Of a DNA stretch of 64,000 nt, positions 1-9,470 are shown piece by piece. The number at the start of each line of letters is the position of its first letter. The stretch's first letter is position 1. The translations under genes and the position numbers were made by a program. The DNA is from Methylophaga sp. (GTDB lineage Bacteria > Pseudomonadota > Gammaproteobacteria > Nitrosococcales > Methylophagaceae), in the NCBI GenBank assembly GCA_020831825.1, contig JAFIFW010000007.1, forward strand, positions 1-64,000. The letters are read 5' to 3'. The notes under the pieces were generated by a model. The model saw nothing but the letters and a program-made list of their open reading frames with translations, made no database searches and was not told the DNA's origin.

Positions 1-88
1 ATACGTGTATGTCCACTAATGACTCCTGATTTAACATTGCATTTCAACCGCCATCCTGTCGTTACAAATGGCGGCCATTCTGCCTCAG

Positions 89-140
89 GTGGGTCAATTT
101 TCGATTGTCGTTAGTGGGTCAGTTTTACATTGCCGGTGAC
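89..140. mobile_element. Degenerate IS21-like element end (two tandem terminal repeats)
   Basis: Two imperfect direct repeats follow one another at 89-113 and 114-140, each opening with GTGGGTCA and continuing TTTT..ATTG.CG. Short tandem repeats containing TGGGTCA.TTTT are typical of the multiple-repeat ends of IS21-family elements (family knowledge). No transposase (IstA/IstB) is visible inside the window, so this is either a relic or the edge of an element lying to the left. A separate dyad, CCGCCAT (48-54) and ATGGCGG (68-74), sits just before it. Confidence 0.4.
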
Positions 141-210
141 AAGTTCGATTTAGTTATATCTGTATGCGTGACTGAATGGTGTTATTAGAAGGTGGCTGCC
201 AGGCTCAATA

Positions 211-816
211 TTATTTGCTCCGGGTGACAGGATCCTTGGCTAATAATAGTGGCTTGCTGGGGAGAAAGTTGATGCAGACTTCATTGAGTTCTTCTAAAAG
301 CAATGCCTGTTTTGTAAGCCTGCATTCATAAGTTGATTGTCCAGCATGAGTGCAGCTATCACGTTCCAGGTAATGGCAGGAGGTACAGGTACCGAAGTGG
401 GGCTTGTCACTTTCTTGCGCAACATGATCTAGCATTTGCTGCAAGGCATTGGCGAGATCCGCCTGGACATTCTTTGGTAGGCATTTTGCGGCACGGACAA
501 GGGACTCAATCGGGTCATTCTTAAGCGTGCCCCACGCCTTATCAGTCAGGACAATTCTTACACTTCGTTTGTCATCCACTGAACGTACCCGGTTCAGATA
601 ACCTTGTTTGATCAAGTTTTTGATTGTCTGTGATGCTGTGCCTCTGGTCGTGGAGTGGAACGCGGCGAAGGCAGATGGTGTTTGTGAGAAACGATTGGCC
701 TGTGAAAAATATCGGAGTACCGCCCACTGAGCATCTGTCAAACCATCCGCGTGTCCTTTTCCAGAAACGATACGTCCCAGTTGAAAGACCAACTCTGCAA
801 TAGCGTGACTGTTCAT
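211..816 (-). CDS. MarR-family transcriptional regulator with C-terminal cysteine cluster
   Basis: A 201-residue winged-helix regulator. The start at 816 (MNSHAIAEL) is preferred over the longer reading frame because GAGGAGCT lies just upstream of it. The first ~140 residues form the MarR fold: LTDAQWAVLRYF, a recognition region around RGTASQTIKNLIKQGYL, and the wing with DDKRSVRIVLT. The last ~45 residues carry a Cys motif, CTSC-HYLE-DSC ... YEC-LT ... EVC, seen in a MarR subgroup and suited to binding a metal or Fe-S centre; that role is inference. It is transcribed away from the bolA-grxD group. Operator-like repeats directly upstream suggest autoregulation. The ligand is unknown. Confidence 0.85.
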   Translation of the reverse strand: MNSHAIAELVFQLGRIVSGKGHADGLTDAQWAVLRYFSQANRFSQTPSAFAAFHSTTRGTASQTIKNLIKQGYLNRVRSVDDKRSVRIVLTDKAWGTLKNDPIESLVRAAKCLPKNVQADLANALQQMLDHVAQESDKPHFGTCTSCHYLERDSCTHAGQSTYECRLTKQALLLEELNEVCINFLPSKPLLLAKDPVTRSK

Positions 817-878
817 TTTCAGCTCCTCAGAACGATTAAAAAGCATCTTAGCAAAGAGACGGCTTCGCAAGGCAAAAA

Positions 879-932
879 TATAGTAGCGTTTCAAAACCAT
901 TTTGATGTATAGTAGTTTCGATTCGAAACCAT
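879..932. promoter_or_regulatory. Twin operator-like repeats upstream of the MarR gene
   Basis: A perfect inverted repeat GTTTCG-ATT-CGAAAC lies at 915-929. A related copy, TATAGTAGCGTTTCAAAACC, lies at about 880-899, nearer the gene. Both are preceded by TATAGTAG and followed by CCAT, so this is a duplicated site rather than a chance dyad. Position and symmetry fit an autoregulatory MarR operator; binding is inferred. Confidence 0.5.
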
Positions 933-1169
933 ATTGAGTCTATCACTCAGATACTCGCACCTCAAAATTAGTTGCTGGTGAAGTCCTTTGTTTTGAATGC
1001 TGTAAATGTATCAGAGCGTTTACATAGGCTGAACGATTGACAAAACAAACTTGAATCCAGGCTTGTAAAAACAGGCCGAAACATTGATGGCCGATATCCA
1101 AAAATGACTTATTGGAGTGCATGAAACGATGCTTAATTTCTGTACGGTGAGCAAATCAGGAGATAGAGA

Positions 1170-1415
1170 ATGACGGCAGATCAGCTGAAAACCATCATTA
1201 TCAATGGGCTGCCATGCGATCATGTAGCAGTGCAAGGAGATGACGGGCAGCACTTCGAGGCGGTGATAGTAAGCAAAAGCTTTAATTGCAAAAGCATGCT
1301 GGAGCAGCATCAGCTGGTCTATGCGGCAATTGGCGATTACATGCGTGATGAAATTCATGCCCTGTCTATGCGCACATTGACCCCCGATCAATGGGCGAAA
1401 TCAACGATGAAATAA
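1170..1415 (+). CDS. ibaG: BolA family protein, IbaG/YrbA type
   Basis: An 81-residue BolA-fold protein with the family pattern GDDGQHFEAVIVSKSF and the later HQLVYAAIGDYMRDEIHALSMRTLTP. The short length and lack of the long N-terminus of BolA itself point to the IbaG/YrbA branch. BolA-type proteins pair with CGFS monothiol glutaredoxins around a shared [2Fe-2S] cluster (family knowledge). The very next gene is such a glutaredoxin, 15 bases away, which strongly supports the assignment. AGGAG at 1158-1162 fixes the start. The symbol is by similarity; in some genomes the paralogue is simply called bolA. Confidence 0.88.
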   Translation: MTADQLKTIIINGLPCDHVAVQGDDGQHFEAVIVSKSFNCKSMLEQHQLVYAAIGDYMRDEIHALSMRTLTPDQWAKSTMK

Positions 1416-1430
1416 CTGTGGAGGAATGAG

Positions 1431-1748
1431 ATGGATATACAGGAAAAAATTCGTAGCCAGATAACAGAAAACCCTGTCGTGGTTTACATGAAAGGTACAC
1501 CTCAGTTTCCTCGTTGTGGCTTCTCTGGCGCGACCGTGCAAATACTCAAGACAAACGGTTTAAAAGACTTTTTGGCTGTTGACGTATTGACCGACCCTGA
1601 AATCCGTGAGGCGATTAAGGTTTATAGCAATTGGCCTACAATCCCGCAGCTCTATATCAAGGGTGAGTTTGTCGGTGGTGCGGATATTGTGCGTGACTTG
1701 CATGAGCAGGGGGAATTAAAAAAACTGCTCGAGTCAGCTGTGGAGTAA
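1431..1748 (+). CDS. grxD: Grx4-type monothiol glutaredoxin
   Basis: A 105-residue single-domain monothiol glutaredoxin. It has the diagnostic active site RCGFSG near residue 30, the glutathione-binding WPTIPQLYIKGEFVGGADIV and a typical VVYMKGTPQFP lead-in. Members of this class store and pass on [2Fe-2S] clusters and form heterocomplexes with BolA proteins. It is preceded by a strong GGAGG (1420-1424) and the bolA-type gene, and followed by an Nfu scaffold, so this looks like a small cytosolic iron-sulfur trafficking cluster. Confidence 0.95.
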   Translation: MDIQEKIRSQITENPVVVYMKGTPQFPRCGFSGATVQILKTNGLKDFLAVDVLTDPEIREAIKVYSNWPTIPQLYIKGEFVGGADIVRDLHEQGELKKLLESAVE

Positions 1749-1852
1749 CCATATTTGCAGCACCATTACCGAAACATTGATTACATGACTATAACCTATT
1801 GAAATAAATCTGTTTTTTTCGTGATTTCTGACGTGGCTTTAAGGAGGTTGAG

Positions 1853-2407
1853 ATGCCAGAAATAGAAAAAATTGAACATACGCCAAACCCAAACGCAAAG
1901 AAATTTGTTCTTAAAGAGCCGTTAACTTTTGGCAGCAGTTACTCGTTCGACAATGCACAGCAGGCGCAAGATAACCCGCTAGTGAGTGCATTGTTCGAGA
2001 TCAAGCACATTACCAACATCTTTTACGTTTATAACTGGCTTACAGTCACCCAGGACGGTGGAGCAAGCTGGGATGATCTAGAGCAAAAAGTATCAGCGCA
2101 AATCGAATCTGCGTCGGCAGCAGATGCACAGGTAACAGAGGCTATTGCGGCAGAAACAACAGATGGTCGAAGTCAAGAGCAGCAGGAGCGTTTCGTTGCT
2201 ATCAATAGCCTTATAGACACGAAAATCCGTCCCGCTCTTCGGGGGGATGGCGGAGATCTTAAGGTGGTCAGCCTCACTGAAAACGAGCTGAGTATTCATT
2301 ACCAAGGGGCTTGCGGTTCTTGTCCCAGCTCGATTGCCGGAACGCTTCGTGGAATTGAGAACCTGGTGAGAACGATTGAACCTGATATAAACGTCGTAGC
2401 GGTTTGA
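1853..2407 (+). CDS. NifU/Nfu-type iron-sulfur scaffold protein
   Basis: 184 residues in two domains. The N-terminal Nfu_N domain opens with the typical TPNPNAKKFVL. After a flexible Ala/Gln-rich linker (about residues 90-115), a C-terminal NifU-like domain holds the cluster-binding CGSCPSS motif. It is expected to receive and hand on [4Fe-4S] clusters in the cytosol. The domain layout is the one found in mitochondrial-type Nfu and differs from E. coli NfuA, whose N-domain is an A-type-like degenerate scaffold. AGGAGG precedes the ATG. Adjacent bolA and grxD genes support a common role. Confidence 0.9.
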   Translation: MPEIEKIEHTPNPNAKKFVLKEPLTFGSSYSFDNAQQAQDNPLVSALFEIKHITNIFYVYNWLTVTQDGGASWDDLEQKVSAQIESASAADAQVTEAIAAETTDGRSQEQQERFVAINSLIDTKIRPALRGDGGDLKVVSLTENELSIHYQGACGSCPSSIAGTLRGIENLVRTIEPDINVVAV

Positions 2408-2453
2408 TCAAAACGATTGTGCTTACTTTCAATAACGCCGGGAAATCGAAAAG

Positions 2454-3020
2454 ATGTCTGAACCAGAGTTTAGTGAAAGAGACTGGCGCCGCTTATTAAG
2501 CAGTTTGGGTGAAGATCCAGATAGACCTGGACTTGTCGAGACTCCCTCGCGTGTCGCCAAAGCCTGGAAGCAATGGACAGCCGGATATGACCAAGACCCG
2601 GCAGATTTTCTAAAGGTATTTGAAGACGGGGCAAATGACTATAACGAACTCATCGTCGTTCGCGGTATTCCAGTCTATAGTCATTGTGAGCATCATCTAG
2701 CGCCCTTTTTTGGTAAAGCTACAATTGGCTACGTTCCAAATGGAAAAATTGTCGGTTTATCAAAGTTGACGCGTCTTGTCGATTGCTTTGCCAAGCGGCT
2801 GCAGGTGCAAGAGCGACTCACAACACAGATTGCCGATGCATTTCAAACGCACTTGCAACCCCACGCAGTGGGCGTTGTTATTAGTTGTCGTCACGCCTGC
2901 ATGGAAAGTCGCGGTATCAGCACTCTGGGAGAAGATACCATCACATCAGCCATGCTGGGCGAATTGCATACCAATCCGGTGTTACGCGCGGAATTTTTTG
3001 CTCGGGCAAGAGAGGGGTAG
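2454..3020 (+). CDS. folE: GTP cyclohydrolase I
   Basis: 188 residues, normal for FolE. It converts GTP to 7,8-dihydroneopterin triphosphate, the first step of tetrahydrofolate synthesis and a queuosine/pterin precursor. Visible signatures are the zinc and active-site segment YSHCEHHLAPFFGKATIGYVP, KIVGLSKLTRLVD, RLQVQERLT and the second zinc cysteine in SCRHACMESRG. The latter segment normally reads RHLCMxxRG, a mild deviation with the cysteine kept. It starts 46 bases after nfu with only a weak ribosome site and may be co-transcribed. Confidence 0.94.
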   Translation: MSEPEFSERDWRRLLSSLGEDPDRPGLVETPSRVAKAWKQWTAGYDQDPADFLKVFEDGANDYNELIVVRGIPVYSHCEHHLAPFFGKATIGYVPNGKIVGLSKLTRLVDCFAKRLQVQERLTTQIADAFQTHLQPHAVGVVISCRHACMESRGISTLGEDTITSAMLGELHTNPVLRAEFFARAREG

Positions 3021-3329
3021 CTCCCTCGCCTTGGTCATTTATGACAACCGCAAACAAGCCTCACACCTTAGTACATTGTTATGTATTGCACACAGCAGAT
3101 AACACTGAGTGGTTGTGAGAACCATCACCGCGGCCATTTGTCATGAAAAAGCTCTCAGATTTGATTACGGCAGAAATGTCAGTTGGTCAAACTCACATAC
3201 AAACTTTTTTGTGCTGAGTTTCATAAATGACATTCGAAAAGTGCTTGCTCATGGCGCACGATTTTATAAATCGAATTGCTTATAAGCGCTGACTATTTAT
3301 TAAAAATAACCAATCAGGCAAAATCACAT
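3021..3329. other. Intergenic region upstream of serA
   Basis: About 310 bases, AT-rich towards serA. I see no gene, convincing hairpin terminator or tRNA here. Short frames that read through from folE (to about 3118) have no family resemblance. Confidence 0.5.
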
Positions 3330-4559
3330 ATGAAATTGCAGGCAAACGAAAAATCAAACGAACGTTTTCTTTTGTTAGAAGGTGTACATCAAAATGCAGT
3401 AGACAGGCTAAAAAAATCGGGTTATCACAATATCGAAAATATTACGCATGCTTTAGACGAAGAAGAGTTAATTGAGAAAATCAAAGATGCACGTTTTATT
3501 GGCATTCGATCCAGAACACAGTTAACAAAAAAGACTTTAGCGGCCGCTGAAAGGCTTGCAGCGATTGGCTGCTTTTGTATTGGTACCAATCAGGTTGATT
3601 TAGATGCCGCTCGGATAAGAGGTATTCCAGTATTCAACGCGCCATACTCAAATACGCGCTCAGTTGCCGAATTAGTGATTGGTCAATTGATTATGTTATT
3701 GCGTGACATACCGGCAAAGAACAAACAGGTCCACCAAGGTACTTGGCCTAAAACCGCTAAAGACTCGAACGAGGCTCGCGGTAAAACCTTAGGGATTATC
3801 GGTTACGGTAACATTGGTTCTCAGCTATCTGTTCTCGCGGAAAGCTTTGGTATGAATATTATTTATTACGATGTGGTGACTAAACTGCCACTTGGTAATG
3901 CAAGACAAGTTGGTACTTTAAAAGAACTATTAAATCAGTCCGACGTGGTGACGTTGCATGTACCTGAGCTACCTTCTACTCACAACATGATTACAAAAAC
4001 TGAGTTTGCTCAAATGAAAGCCGGCTCAATCTTTATTAATGCTGCTCGCGGAACATGTGTTAATTTGGATGATTTGGCAGAAGTTATCCAAAATGGAAAA
4101 CTCAGAGGTGCAGCGATTGATGTTTTCCCTGAAGAGCCAAAATCCAATTCGGAGCCTTTAGTTTCGCCGCTACGTGGTTTTGATAATGTAATTTTAACAC
4201 CGCATATCGGTGGTTCAACTGCTGAGGCACAAGCAAACATTGGTTTGGAGGTTGCAGAAAAGCTTGTGCAATATGCTGGCAGTGGTACGACAATTTCTGC
4301 TGTTAACTTCCCTCAAATAAACATGCCGCAAAGTCCAGAAACGCATCGCCTATTACACATTCATCATAACCAGCCCGGCGTATTATCAAAAATCAATACA
4401 CTTTTTGCTGAAAGCAACATCAACATACTAACGCAGAGCCTGGCTACTCGCGATGATATAGGCTATTTGGTTATGGATGTTGCTGATGTTGATTCTCAGC
4501 CAGCATTTGATCAGTTAGATACTGTTGAGGGCACCATTAGATTGAGGTTGCTCTATTAG
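3330..4559 (+). CDS. serA: D-3-phosphoglycerate dehydrogenase
   Basis: 409 residues, collinear with E. coli SerA from the internal start at 3330 (MKLQANEKSNERFLLLEG); the longer frame from 3276 adds unrelated sequence. It catalyses the NAD-dependent first step of serine synthesis. Seen: substrate domain with IGCFCIGTNQVDLDAA and NTRSVAELVIG, Rossmann motif LGIIGYGNIGSQL, catalytic arginine in AARGT, HIGGSTAEAQ with the catalytic histidine, and a C-terminal ACT domain (HHNQPGVLSKINTLF) for serine feedback. Base composition is more AT-rich than flanking genes. It converges on dld. Confidence 0.96.
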   Translation: MKLQANEKSNERFLLLEGVHQNAVDRLKKSGYHNIENITHALDEEELIEKIKDARFIGIRSRTQLTKKTLAAAERLAAIGCFCIGTNQVDLDAARIRGIPVFNAPYSNTRSVAELVIGQLIMLLRDIPAKNKQVHQGTWPKTAKDSNEARGKTLGIIGYGNIGSQLSVLAESFGMNIIYYDVVTKLPLGNARQVGTLKELLNQSDVVTLHVPELPSTHNMITKTEFAQMKAGSIFINAARGTCVNLDDLAEVIQNGKLRGAAIDVFPEEPKSNSEPLVSPLRGFDNVILTPHIGGSTAEAQANIGLEVAEKLVQYAGSGTTISAVNFPQINMPQSPETHRLLHIHHNQPGVLSKINTLFAESNINILTQSLATRDDIGYLVMDVADVDSQPAFDQLDTVEGTIRLRLLY

Positions 4560-4579
4560 ATGTTCGCGGCACATCGCTG

Positions 4580-4610
4580 AAAAGCCTTGCTATCACTTGG
4601 AAGGCTTTTT
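4580..4610 (+). terminator. Rho-independent terminator between serA and dld
   Basis: Stem AAAAGCCTT (4580-4588) pairs with AAGGCTTTT (4601-4609) around a 12-base loop, with a T run after it. It overlaps the last codons of dld on the opposite strand, so it may act in both directions. Confidence 0.7.
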
Positions 4611-6332
4611 AGCGGCGATGCCTTGGTTCTCGAGTTCTACCCAGTTTTTTAATTTAGTGGTTTTACCAATGCCGGGATTAAAGGTGTTAGTTGGATCCAG
4701 CTTACGATAGAAAGACTTCAATACCGGTTTAGCCTCATACTCATGACCAACATTGTGCTCTGCTGGATACTCCGCTCCACGCGCATCAAAATAAGCGAGG
4801 ATTTTTTCTTTTAACTGCTTGGCATCAACGCCTTTTTTCAGCACGTAATTTTGATGCATTACGTGACAGAATAAGTGACCATAATAGAATTTGGCATCAA
4901 TCAAATCATCAATCTCAGCAGGCAACTGCTCAAACCATTGACGCTCATTACGGCGTAATGCAATATCAACCGTCATCATTGCGCCCACACTATCACCTTT
5001 CAGCAGGTGATAACGGCCGATTGCCCCCCCAGCGACAAAACGATGCAATATCGCTTTCTCGCCTTCAACTTGAGTGCACTCAAAATAATCGCCTTCGTTT
5101 GATTTAAAAAATTTTTCCAGATATGTCCGCGCCTCATCAATGCCATCACCACTCATTTCTATAATCCAGTGATGCTGATATTGCTGATAATATGCTTCCA
5201 TCCGCTGTGGCAAATGGTTGGGCCAAAAATAACTCATCGCTTGCATCAATCGATCAGCCATTTTTGCAGGTAAAAATACAAATTTATCAGCAATATAATC
5301 GACTTTGCGCTTTAAGTTGAATAGTTTTGGAATGTATTTGGATCCAAATTTATTAATCACCAGGAATGTATCTTTGCCGTATTTTTTACTGACGGCGTAA
5401 CAGTCCCGATGCAAGTACTCACCGGATACGGGTAAGGTTTTGAATGTTGATAGAATATCGCGGCGTATGGTTTCAAACACCTGATCATCGTTCGATCCAA
5501 TGTAAAAAACCTGTTTTTTTTCAGTCGGGTAAGTGTCCAGACGCACCGCAAATACAGCTAACTTTCCAGCACAACCTGAAGCATCATGTAAACGTCGGCC
5601 ATCGTTATTGAAGCGTGCAGGCGTATCTGCATCAATCTCTCTTACACGCTCGTGATATTCGTTGTCTGATGCAAGCTTGTCTGAGTACTCAATATCACTG
5701 GCCGCATAATGCTGTTGCTCCAGGTTATTAAGGATTTCTTCTGGATTAGAACCCAGATCAATACCCAGGTTGTTTACCAGTTCTAACTCGCCATTGCTAT
5801 GAATTTTGGCGTAAAGCGACAGTTCGGTGTAAGCAGGGCCACGCTGCACCAATGCACCGCCCGAGTTGTTGCAGATGCCGCCGACAATTGACGCGCCAAT
5901 ACACGATGAGCCGATGACAGAGTGTGGTTCACGGCCATAGGGGGCTAATGTTTCCTCAAGACCAAACAGAGTGCTGCCAGGGAAAGCAATAATCTGCTTG
6001 GCATTATCAATTAACTGGATTTGATCAATGCGCATTGTGCTAACAATGACGATAGGGCGATCGTAGTCATTACCATCAGGTGTTGATCCACCAGTTAAAC
6101 CAGTGTTTGCCGCCTGCATGATAATGACAACATCTGCTTTCAAGCAGGCCTGTAATACTCTCCATACCTCTATCAAGCTTCCGGGCCGGACTACGGCAAT
6201 AGCCTTGCCAGAACCAAATCGATATCCCTTGCTGTAGGGTTGCGTTTTAGCCGCATCCGTCAAGAGAAAGGGGGTTCCAACAATGCTTTTTAAAGTATCA
6301 ATCAACACTGGCTTGGGATTCTGTTCAGGCAT
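4593..6332 (-). CDS. dld: Quinone-dependent D-lactate dehydrogenase (FAD)
   Basis: 579 residues, similar in length and sequence to E. coli Dld (571). This peripheral membrane flavoenzyme oxidises D-lactate to pyruvate and passes electrons to ubiquinone. The FAD-binding PCMH domain shows RPGSLIEVWRVLQACLKADVV, QAANTGLTGGSTPDG and GGICNNSGGALVQRGPAYTEL. The C-terminal membrane/lactate-binding part follows (GDGIDEARTYLEKFF, EHNVGHEYEAKP, LDPTNTFNPGIGK). The start at 6332 reads MPEQNPKPVL. No lactate permease is adjacent. Confidence 0.95.
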   Translation of the reverse strand: MPEQNPKPVLIDTLKSIVGTPFLLTDAAKTQPYSKGYRFGSGKAIAVVRPGSLIEVWRVLQACLKADVVIIMQAANTGLTGGSTPDGNDYDRPIVIVSTMRIDQIQLIDNAKQIIAFPGSTLFGLEETLAPYGREPHSVIGSSCIGASIVGGICNNSGGALVQRGPAYTELSLYAKIHSNGELELVNNLGIDLGSNPEEILNNLEQQHYAASDIEYSDKLASDNEYHERVREIDADTPARFNNDGRRLHDASGCAGKLAVFAVRLDTYPTEKKQVFYIGSNDDQVFETIRRDILSTFKTLPVSGEYLHRDCYAVSKKYGKDTFLVINKFGSKYIPKLFNLKRKVDYIADKFVFLPAKMADRLMQAMSYFWPNHLPQRMEAYYQQYQHHWIIEMSGDGIDEARTYLEKFFKSNEGDYFECTQVEGEKAILHRFVAGGAIGRYHLLKGDSVGAMMTVDIALRRNERQWFEQLPAEIDDLIDAKFYYGHLFCHVMHQNYVLKKGVDAKQLKEKILAYFDARGAEYPAEHNVGHEYEAKPVLKSFYRKLDPTNTFNPGIGKTTKLKNWVELENQGIAAKKPSK

Positions 6333-6735
6333 ACTGGCTCGGAATGTGATGAATGTTGAATTAACTGTAACTATATCATGCGTTTAATCTTGAAAACAGC
6401 CCAGTGCATGAGCCATCAGCTTGAAAGGGAAGCACTGTGATTCACAAGAAAATGTAACTCTTGTATCGAGAGGCTGCACAAGTGCTAGTCACGCCAAGAC
6501 AGTGCAAATTTCTCATGTTGGCGCGTCAGCTTTTATTGCTGGCAGACAACCCCGACTTTATCTAACTGATACGGTGGGTGGTGGCAGATTAGCAAGTGGC
6601 CGAAGCGTCAAGTGTCTGACCATCGATCATGGCTTTGGTGTGTCCATCTGTTCACCAGATCCTTACAGGCAGGCAAAGCATCCATGCAGTTGGTATGTAG
6701 TTATTGCGTGGACTAAATAAGCCTGCTGACCAGGA
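6333..6735. other. Intergenic region between dld and the CDGSH gene
   Basis: About 400 bases. The only frame of note (6421-6720, plus strand, 99 codons) has no recognisable family, no clear ribosome site and a composition unlike a protein. I see no RNA gene. Confidence 0.4.
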
Positions 6736-6972
6736 TTACCTTGAATGGCTACCATCACAAAATGGCTGATTGGCGGTCTCTTTGCAGCCACACAGATAGG
6801 CTGTGCCAGACTTTTCGGCAACGAACTTTACTGGGGAAAGTCCTGAGCCTTTGTGTGAGCCATCGCAGAATGGCTGAGTTGTGGATTTTCCACATGCACA
6901 CCAAAAATAAGTAGTGCCCGCTTCAAGCTCCATGGCATAGGGCTTACGCTGTTCCGAATCAACTAAACTCAT
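6736..6972 (-). CDS. Double CDGSH iron-sulfur domain protein
   Basis: 78 residues holding two complete CDGSH units: CACGKSTTQPFCDGSH (about residues 25-40) and CGCKETANQPFCDGSH (about 61-76). Each has the 3-Cys/1-His ligand pattern CxCx2(S/T)x3PxCDGxH, known to bind a redox-active [2Fe-2S] cluster. There is no signal peptide or membrane helix, so it is cytosolic, unlike mitoNEET. GGAGGT directly upstream fixes the start. It lies downstream of selO on the same strand, so both could serve redox homeostasis; this is inference. Confidence 0.93.
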   Translation of the reverse strand: MSLVDSEQRKPYAMELEAGTTYFWCACGKSTTQPFCDGSHKGSGLSPVKFVAEKSGTAYLCGCKETANQPFCDGSHSR

Positions 6973-7168
6973 TTGCTACCTCCATCAGTTCATTCTTGTT
7001 AAAGATGTGATGCACAGTATACTTCAATTCAGCTATACAATCGTACACAACCTGTCTGCTGCAGCTCAAATAAAGTGATGAAAAGTTGTTCTGGGCGTTG
7101 ATGAGATGATCGCAGTGTTTGACAAAGCTAATGACAGTGTCGTGATCTGATCTTTCGGCTGATTTCAT
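6959..7168 (-). CDS. Possible small ORF upstream of and overlapping the CDGSH gene
   Basis: A 69-codon frame whose last 14 bases overlap the CDGSH start, a spacing that would allow translational coupling. It reads as a plausible acidic/helical peptide (CIAELKYTVHHIFNKNELMEV) but matches no family I know and lacks a ribosome site. The strong GGAGGT of the CDGSH gene lies inside it. It may simply be leader sequence. Confidence 0.22.
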   Translation of the reverse strand: MKSAERSDHDTVISFVKHCDHLINAQNNFSSLYLSCSRQVVYDCIAELKYTVHHIFNKNELMEVANEFS

Positions 7169-7186
7169 CTAGCGGCATTTGACTGC

Positions 7187-8962
7187 TCACGAGGAGCAGC
7201 TGTAGTGCGAAACGCCTCCCACATTGAAATATTCGAGCGGTTTCTTTCTGTAGTAGTTTTGTTCAACCTGAACTGTTTGTTCGTCATAGGGCATGTTGAA
7301 GATATGCTGAATTTCATGCACCAGCGAATAGTCGCCCTCAGCGGCCCTTTGATAAGCTGGTACTACAAGCCATTCTCGCCATGTGTACTTCGGGTTTACC
7401 AGCTTCATTTGTGTCGAGATTTCCTGGACTGAGCAGCCCTCTGTGCTACATCGTCTATCAATGCGTGAACGCCAGTTTTTGAGCCATTCAGCCCATTGCG
7501 CAGCATTGTCAGTTTGTGGTGCATCTGATGGGGCAGTCGCATTGTTGGCTCTGCTGTAAAAGCTTTTCTCAAGTGCACGGATGTCGTCTGGAATATTTGA
7601 TAGTTCCCTGAAAAAGAGGGTGAAATCAGTGGGGGTTTGCAGCAATAAACGCATCAATGCATGGAAAATATCGGAGGAGTAGGACTCAAGACCAAGCTTG
7701 CGTGCCCACATGTCCTCCAGAGCTTTCTTCATGACCTCGGCAAAAGAGTCGGCGATGGTATCCAGCGTGTCTAAATAGCCTGCGTGATTGGCGAGCAAAG
7801 GACGCAGGGTAGAACAGAAGGTTTTGAAGTTTCGTTCTGCTGCAATGGGTTGCGCAAGAAAGGAAAAGTGGCGACCGCCTCCCGTCCATGGCTGGTAATA
7901 GGGATCAAAAAGCTCCATGAATCCAAATGGCCCGTAATCCAATGTGAAACCGCCCACTGCACAGTTGTCGCTATTGAAATTTCCCTGACAGTAGCCAACC
8001 CGAACCCATTGCGCAACAAGGTTGCTCAGACGGTCACGAAACTGTTCTGCGAGCGATAGTAACTGTTGTTCAAACACCCTATTTTGATCAATGGTGAGCT
8101 GATATTCCCGCTCAATGACATGGCATAAGATCATTCTCAGTTCTGCCAAGGCTTCGGGGTGAGACTGCTCTCTTGCACGCCGGCTGAAAAGCTCAAGCTG
8201 TCCGACTCTCAGGAATGACGAAGCTGCGCGTGTGGATATGGCCACCGGCTCCGAGACTATCCTGTCTGGATCGCTAGACACAGAATCATCAGCGTACCAG
8301 GGACGATTGACGGTCTCCGATTTGGAGACAAACAAGCAAAGCGAGCGTGATGTCGGGATGCCAAGTGCATGCATATGCTCTTGTGCCAGAAACTCTCGAA
8401 TACTGGATCTCAGCACTGCTCTGCCATCAGCGCCACGACAGTATGGCGTGCGGCCAGCCCCTTTGAGTTGCATCTCCCATCTATTAGCCCGAATCAGTCC
8501 CTCAAAAACTGAAATTGCTCTACCATCACCATAGCCATTTCCGGTTTGGAAAGGGCATTGCTGTGTGTATTCGGTGCCGAAGATAGAAAGCGCGTAGCCG
8601 CATGCCCAGCCAGTGGTGGGGAGTGTTGGGTGACTCTGCGACAAGTCACCGGTAAACATCCTGACAAAATGCTCATCTTGTGCGAGTGAGTCTGAAAACC
8701 CTAGCTCGCTAAAAAGGCTTTTGCTGTGGGCGATATATTCAGGGTTCGGAATGGGGGATGGTTTTACCGGCACATAGTGACCAGTGAAAACTTGTCTTGG
8801 CGAGTGATCATGACCATCTTGAATAGCGTCTGGGTCACAGTTGAGCGATCGCATCAATGAGTAATCTGCAGATCTGGCAAAATCATCAAATGTCTTGATA
8901 AAAGAACGAGCAGTCTTTTTTGGGTTATCCATATGCTGGCGGTTTGTGTCAGTTTTGTTCAT
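7187..8962 (-). CDS. selO: Protein adenylyltransferase SelO (YdiU family)
   Basis: A 591-residue pseudokinase-fold AMPylase that transfers AMP from ATP to Ser/Thr/Tyr of redox proteins (family knowledge). Family blocks are present: [69 protein letters not shown] and [10 protein letters not shown] near the C-terminus. The protein ends in SCSS, placing a cysteine third from the end, exactly where animal SELENOO has selenocysteine. TPYC replaces the usual TPYS. The start is uncertain between residues 1 and 11. The downstream CDGSH gene is on the same strand. Confidence 0.95.
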   Translation of the reverse strand: MNKTDTNRQHMDNPKKTARSFIKTFDDFARSADYSLMRSLNCDPDAIQDGHDHSPRQVFTGHYVPVKPSPIPNPEYIAHSKSLFSELGFSDSLAQDEHFVRMFTGDLSQSHPTLPTTGWACGYALSIFGTEYTQQCPFQTGNGYGDGRAISVFEGLIRANRWEMQLKGAGRTPYCRGADGRAVLRSSIREFLAQEHMHALGIPTSRSLCLFVSKSETVNRPWYADDSVSSDPDRIVSEPVAISTRAASSFLRVGQLELFSRRAREQSHPEALAELRMILCHVIEREYQLTIDQNRVFEQQLLSLAEQFRDRLSNLVAQWVRVGYCQGNFNSDNCAVGGFTLDYGPFGFMELFDPYYQPWTGGGRHFSFLAQPIAAERNFKTFCSTLRPLLANHAGYLDTLDTIADSFAEVMKKALEDMWARKLGLESYSSDIFHALMRLLLQTPTDFTLFFRELSNIPDDIRALEKSFYSRANNATAPSDAPQTDNAAQWAEWLKNWRSRIDRRCSTEGCSVQEISTQMKLVNPKYTWREWLVVPAYQRAAEGDYSLVHEIQHIFNMPYDEQTVQVEQNYYRKKPLEYFNVGGVSHYSCSS

Positions 8963-9470
8963 TTGCTCTTATTTCTTGAGAAACTATCTTCATTGTAGCC
9001 CCAGGGGCTCATACATGAGTCGTACTTAACATGTTTCTTCGCGATTATTGCATACCAAATATCCTCTGACTGGCTTTGACAAATGTCTATTAGGATAGGT
9101 TTGCAGCCCGATATAGCTGAGCAGGCAGACTAATAGACGATGAGCCATTATCAATGACATTGAGATTCTGCCAGCAGAATTTTCATGCACTTCATTTCTT
9201 ATACAGGAGATTTGTAATCCTTCTATTGTTAATCGTCTTTTTGAATAGAGTGTTAGGCGACCCCTGGCAATCTGGATGGGTGTGTTGCTCCGATAAACTC
9301 GGGATGACTCATTCCGGAGAATGATCGCAACTATCCAAGCTGGCTAAAACACAACTTTCCAGGCATAGATTGTGTGATTTGAGCGTTTTGACCGGATTTT
9401 GATGGATGACTTGTTGTAAGCTGGTAGCCATCGAAATGTCTCACATCATTGGAAAAATATCAGCGTAGCA
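8963..9470. other. Intergenic region, selO and HD-GYP gene divergent
   Basis: About 500 bases between divergent genes. It must hold both promoters. TTGACA occurs near 9077 but has no convincing -10 at normal spacing. No ORF, repeat or stable hairpin stands out. Confidence 0.4.

Noticed and set aside
1020-1391. 123-codon antisense frame over the bolA-type gene
   Set aside because: Opposite strand holds a clear BolA protein with a ribosome site and paired glutaredoxin gene.
6421-6720. 99-codon frame between dld and the CDGSH gene
   Set aside because: No ribosome site, no family, atypical composition.
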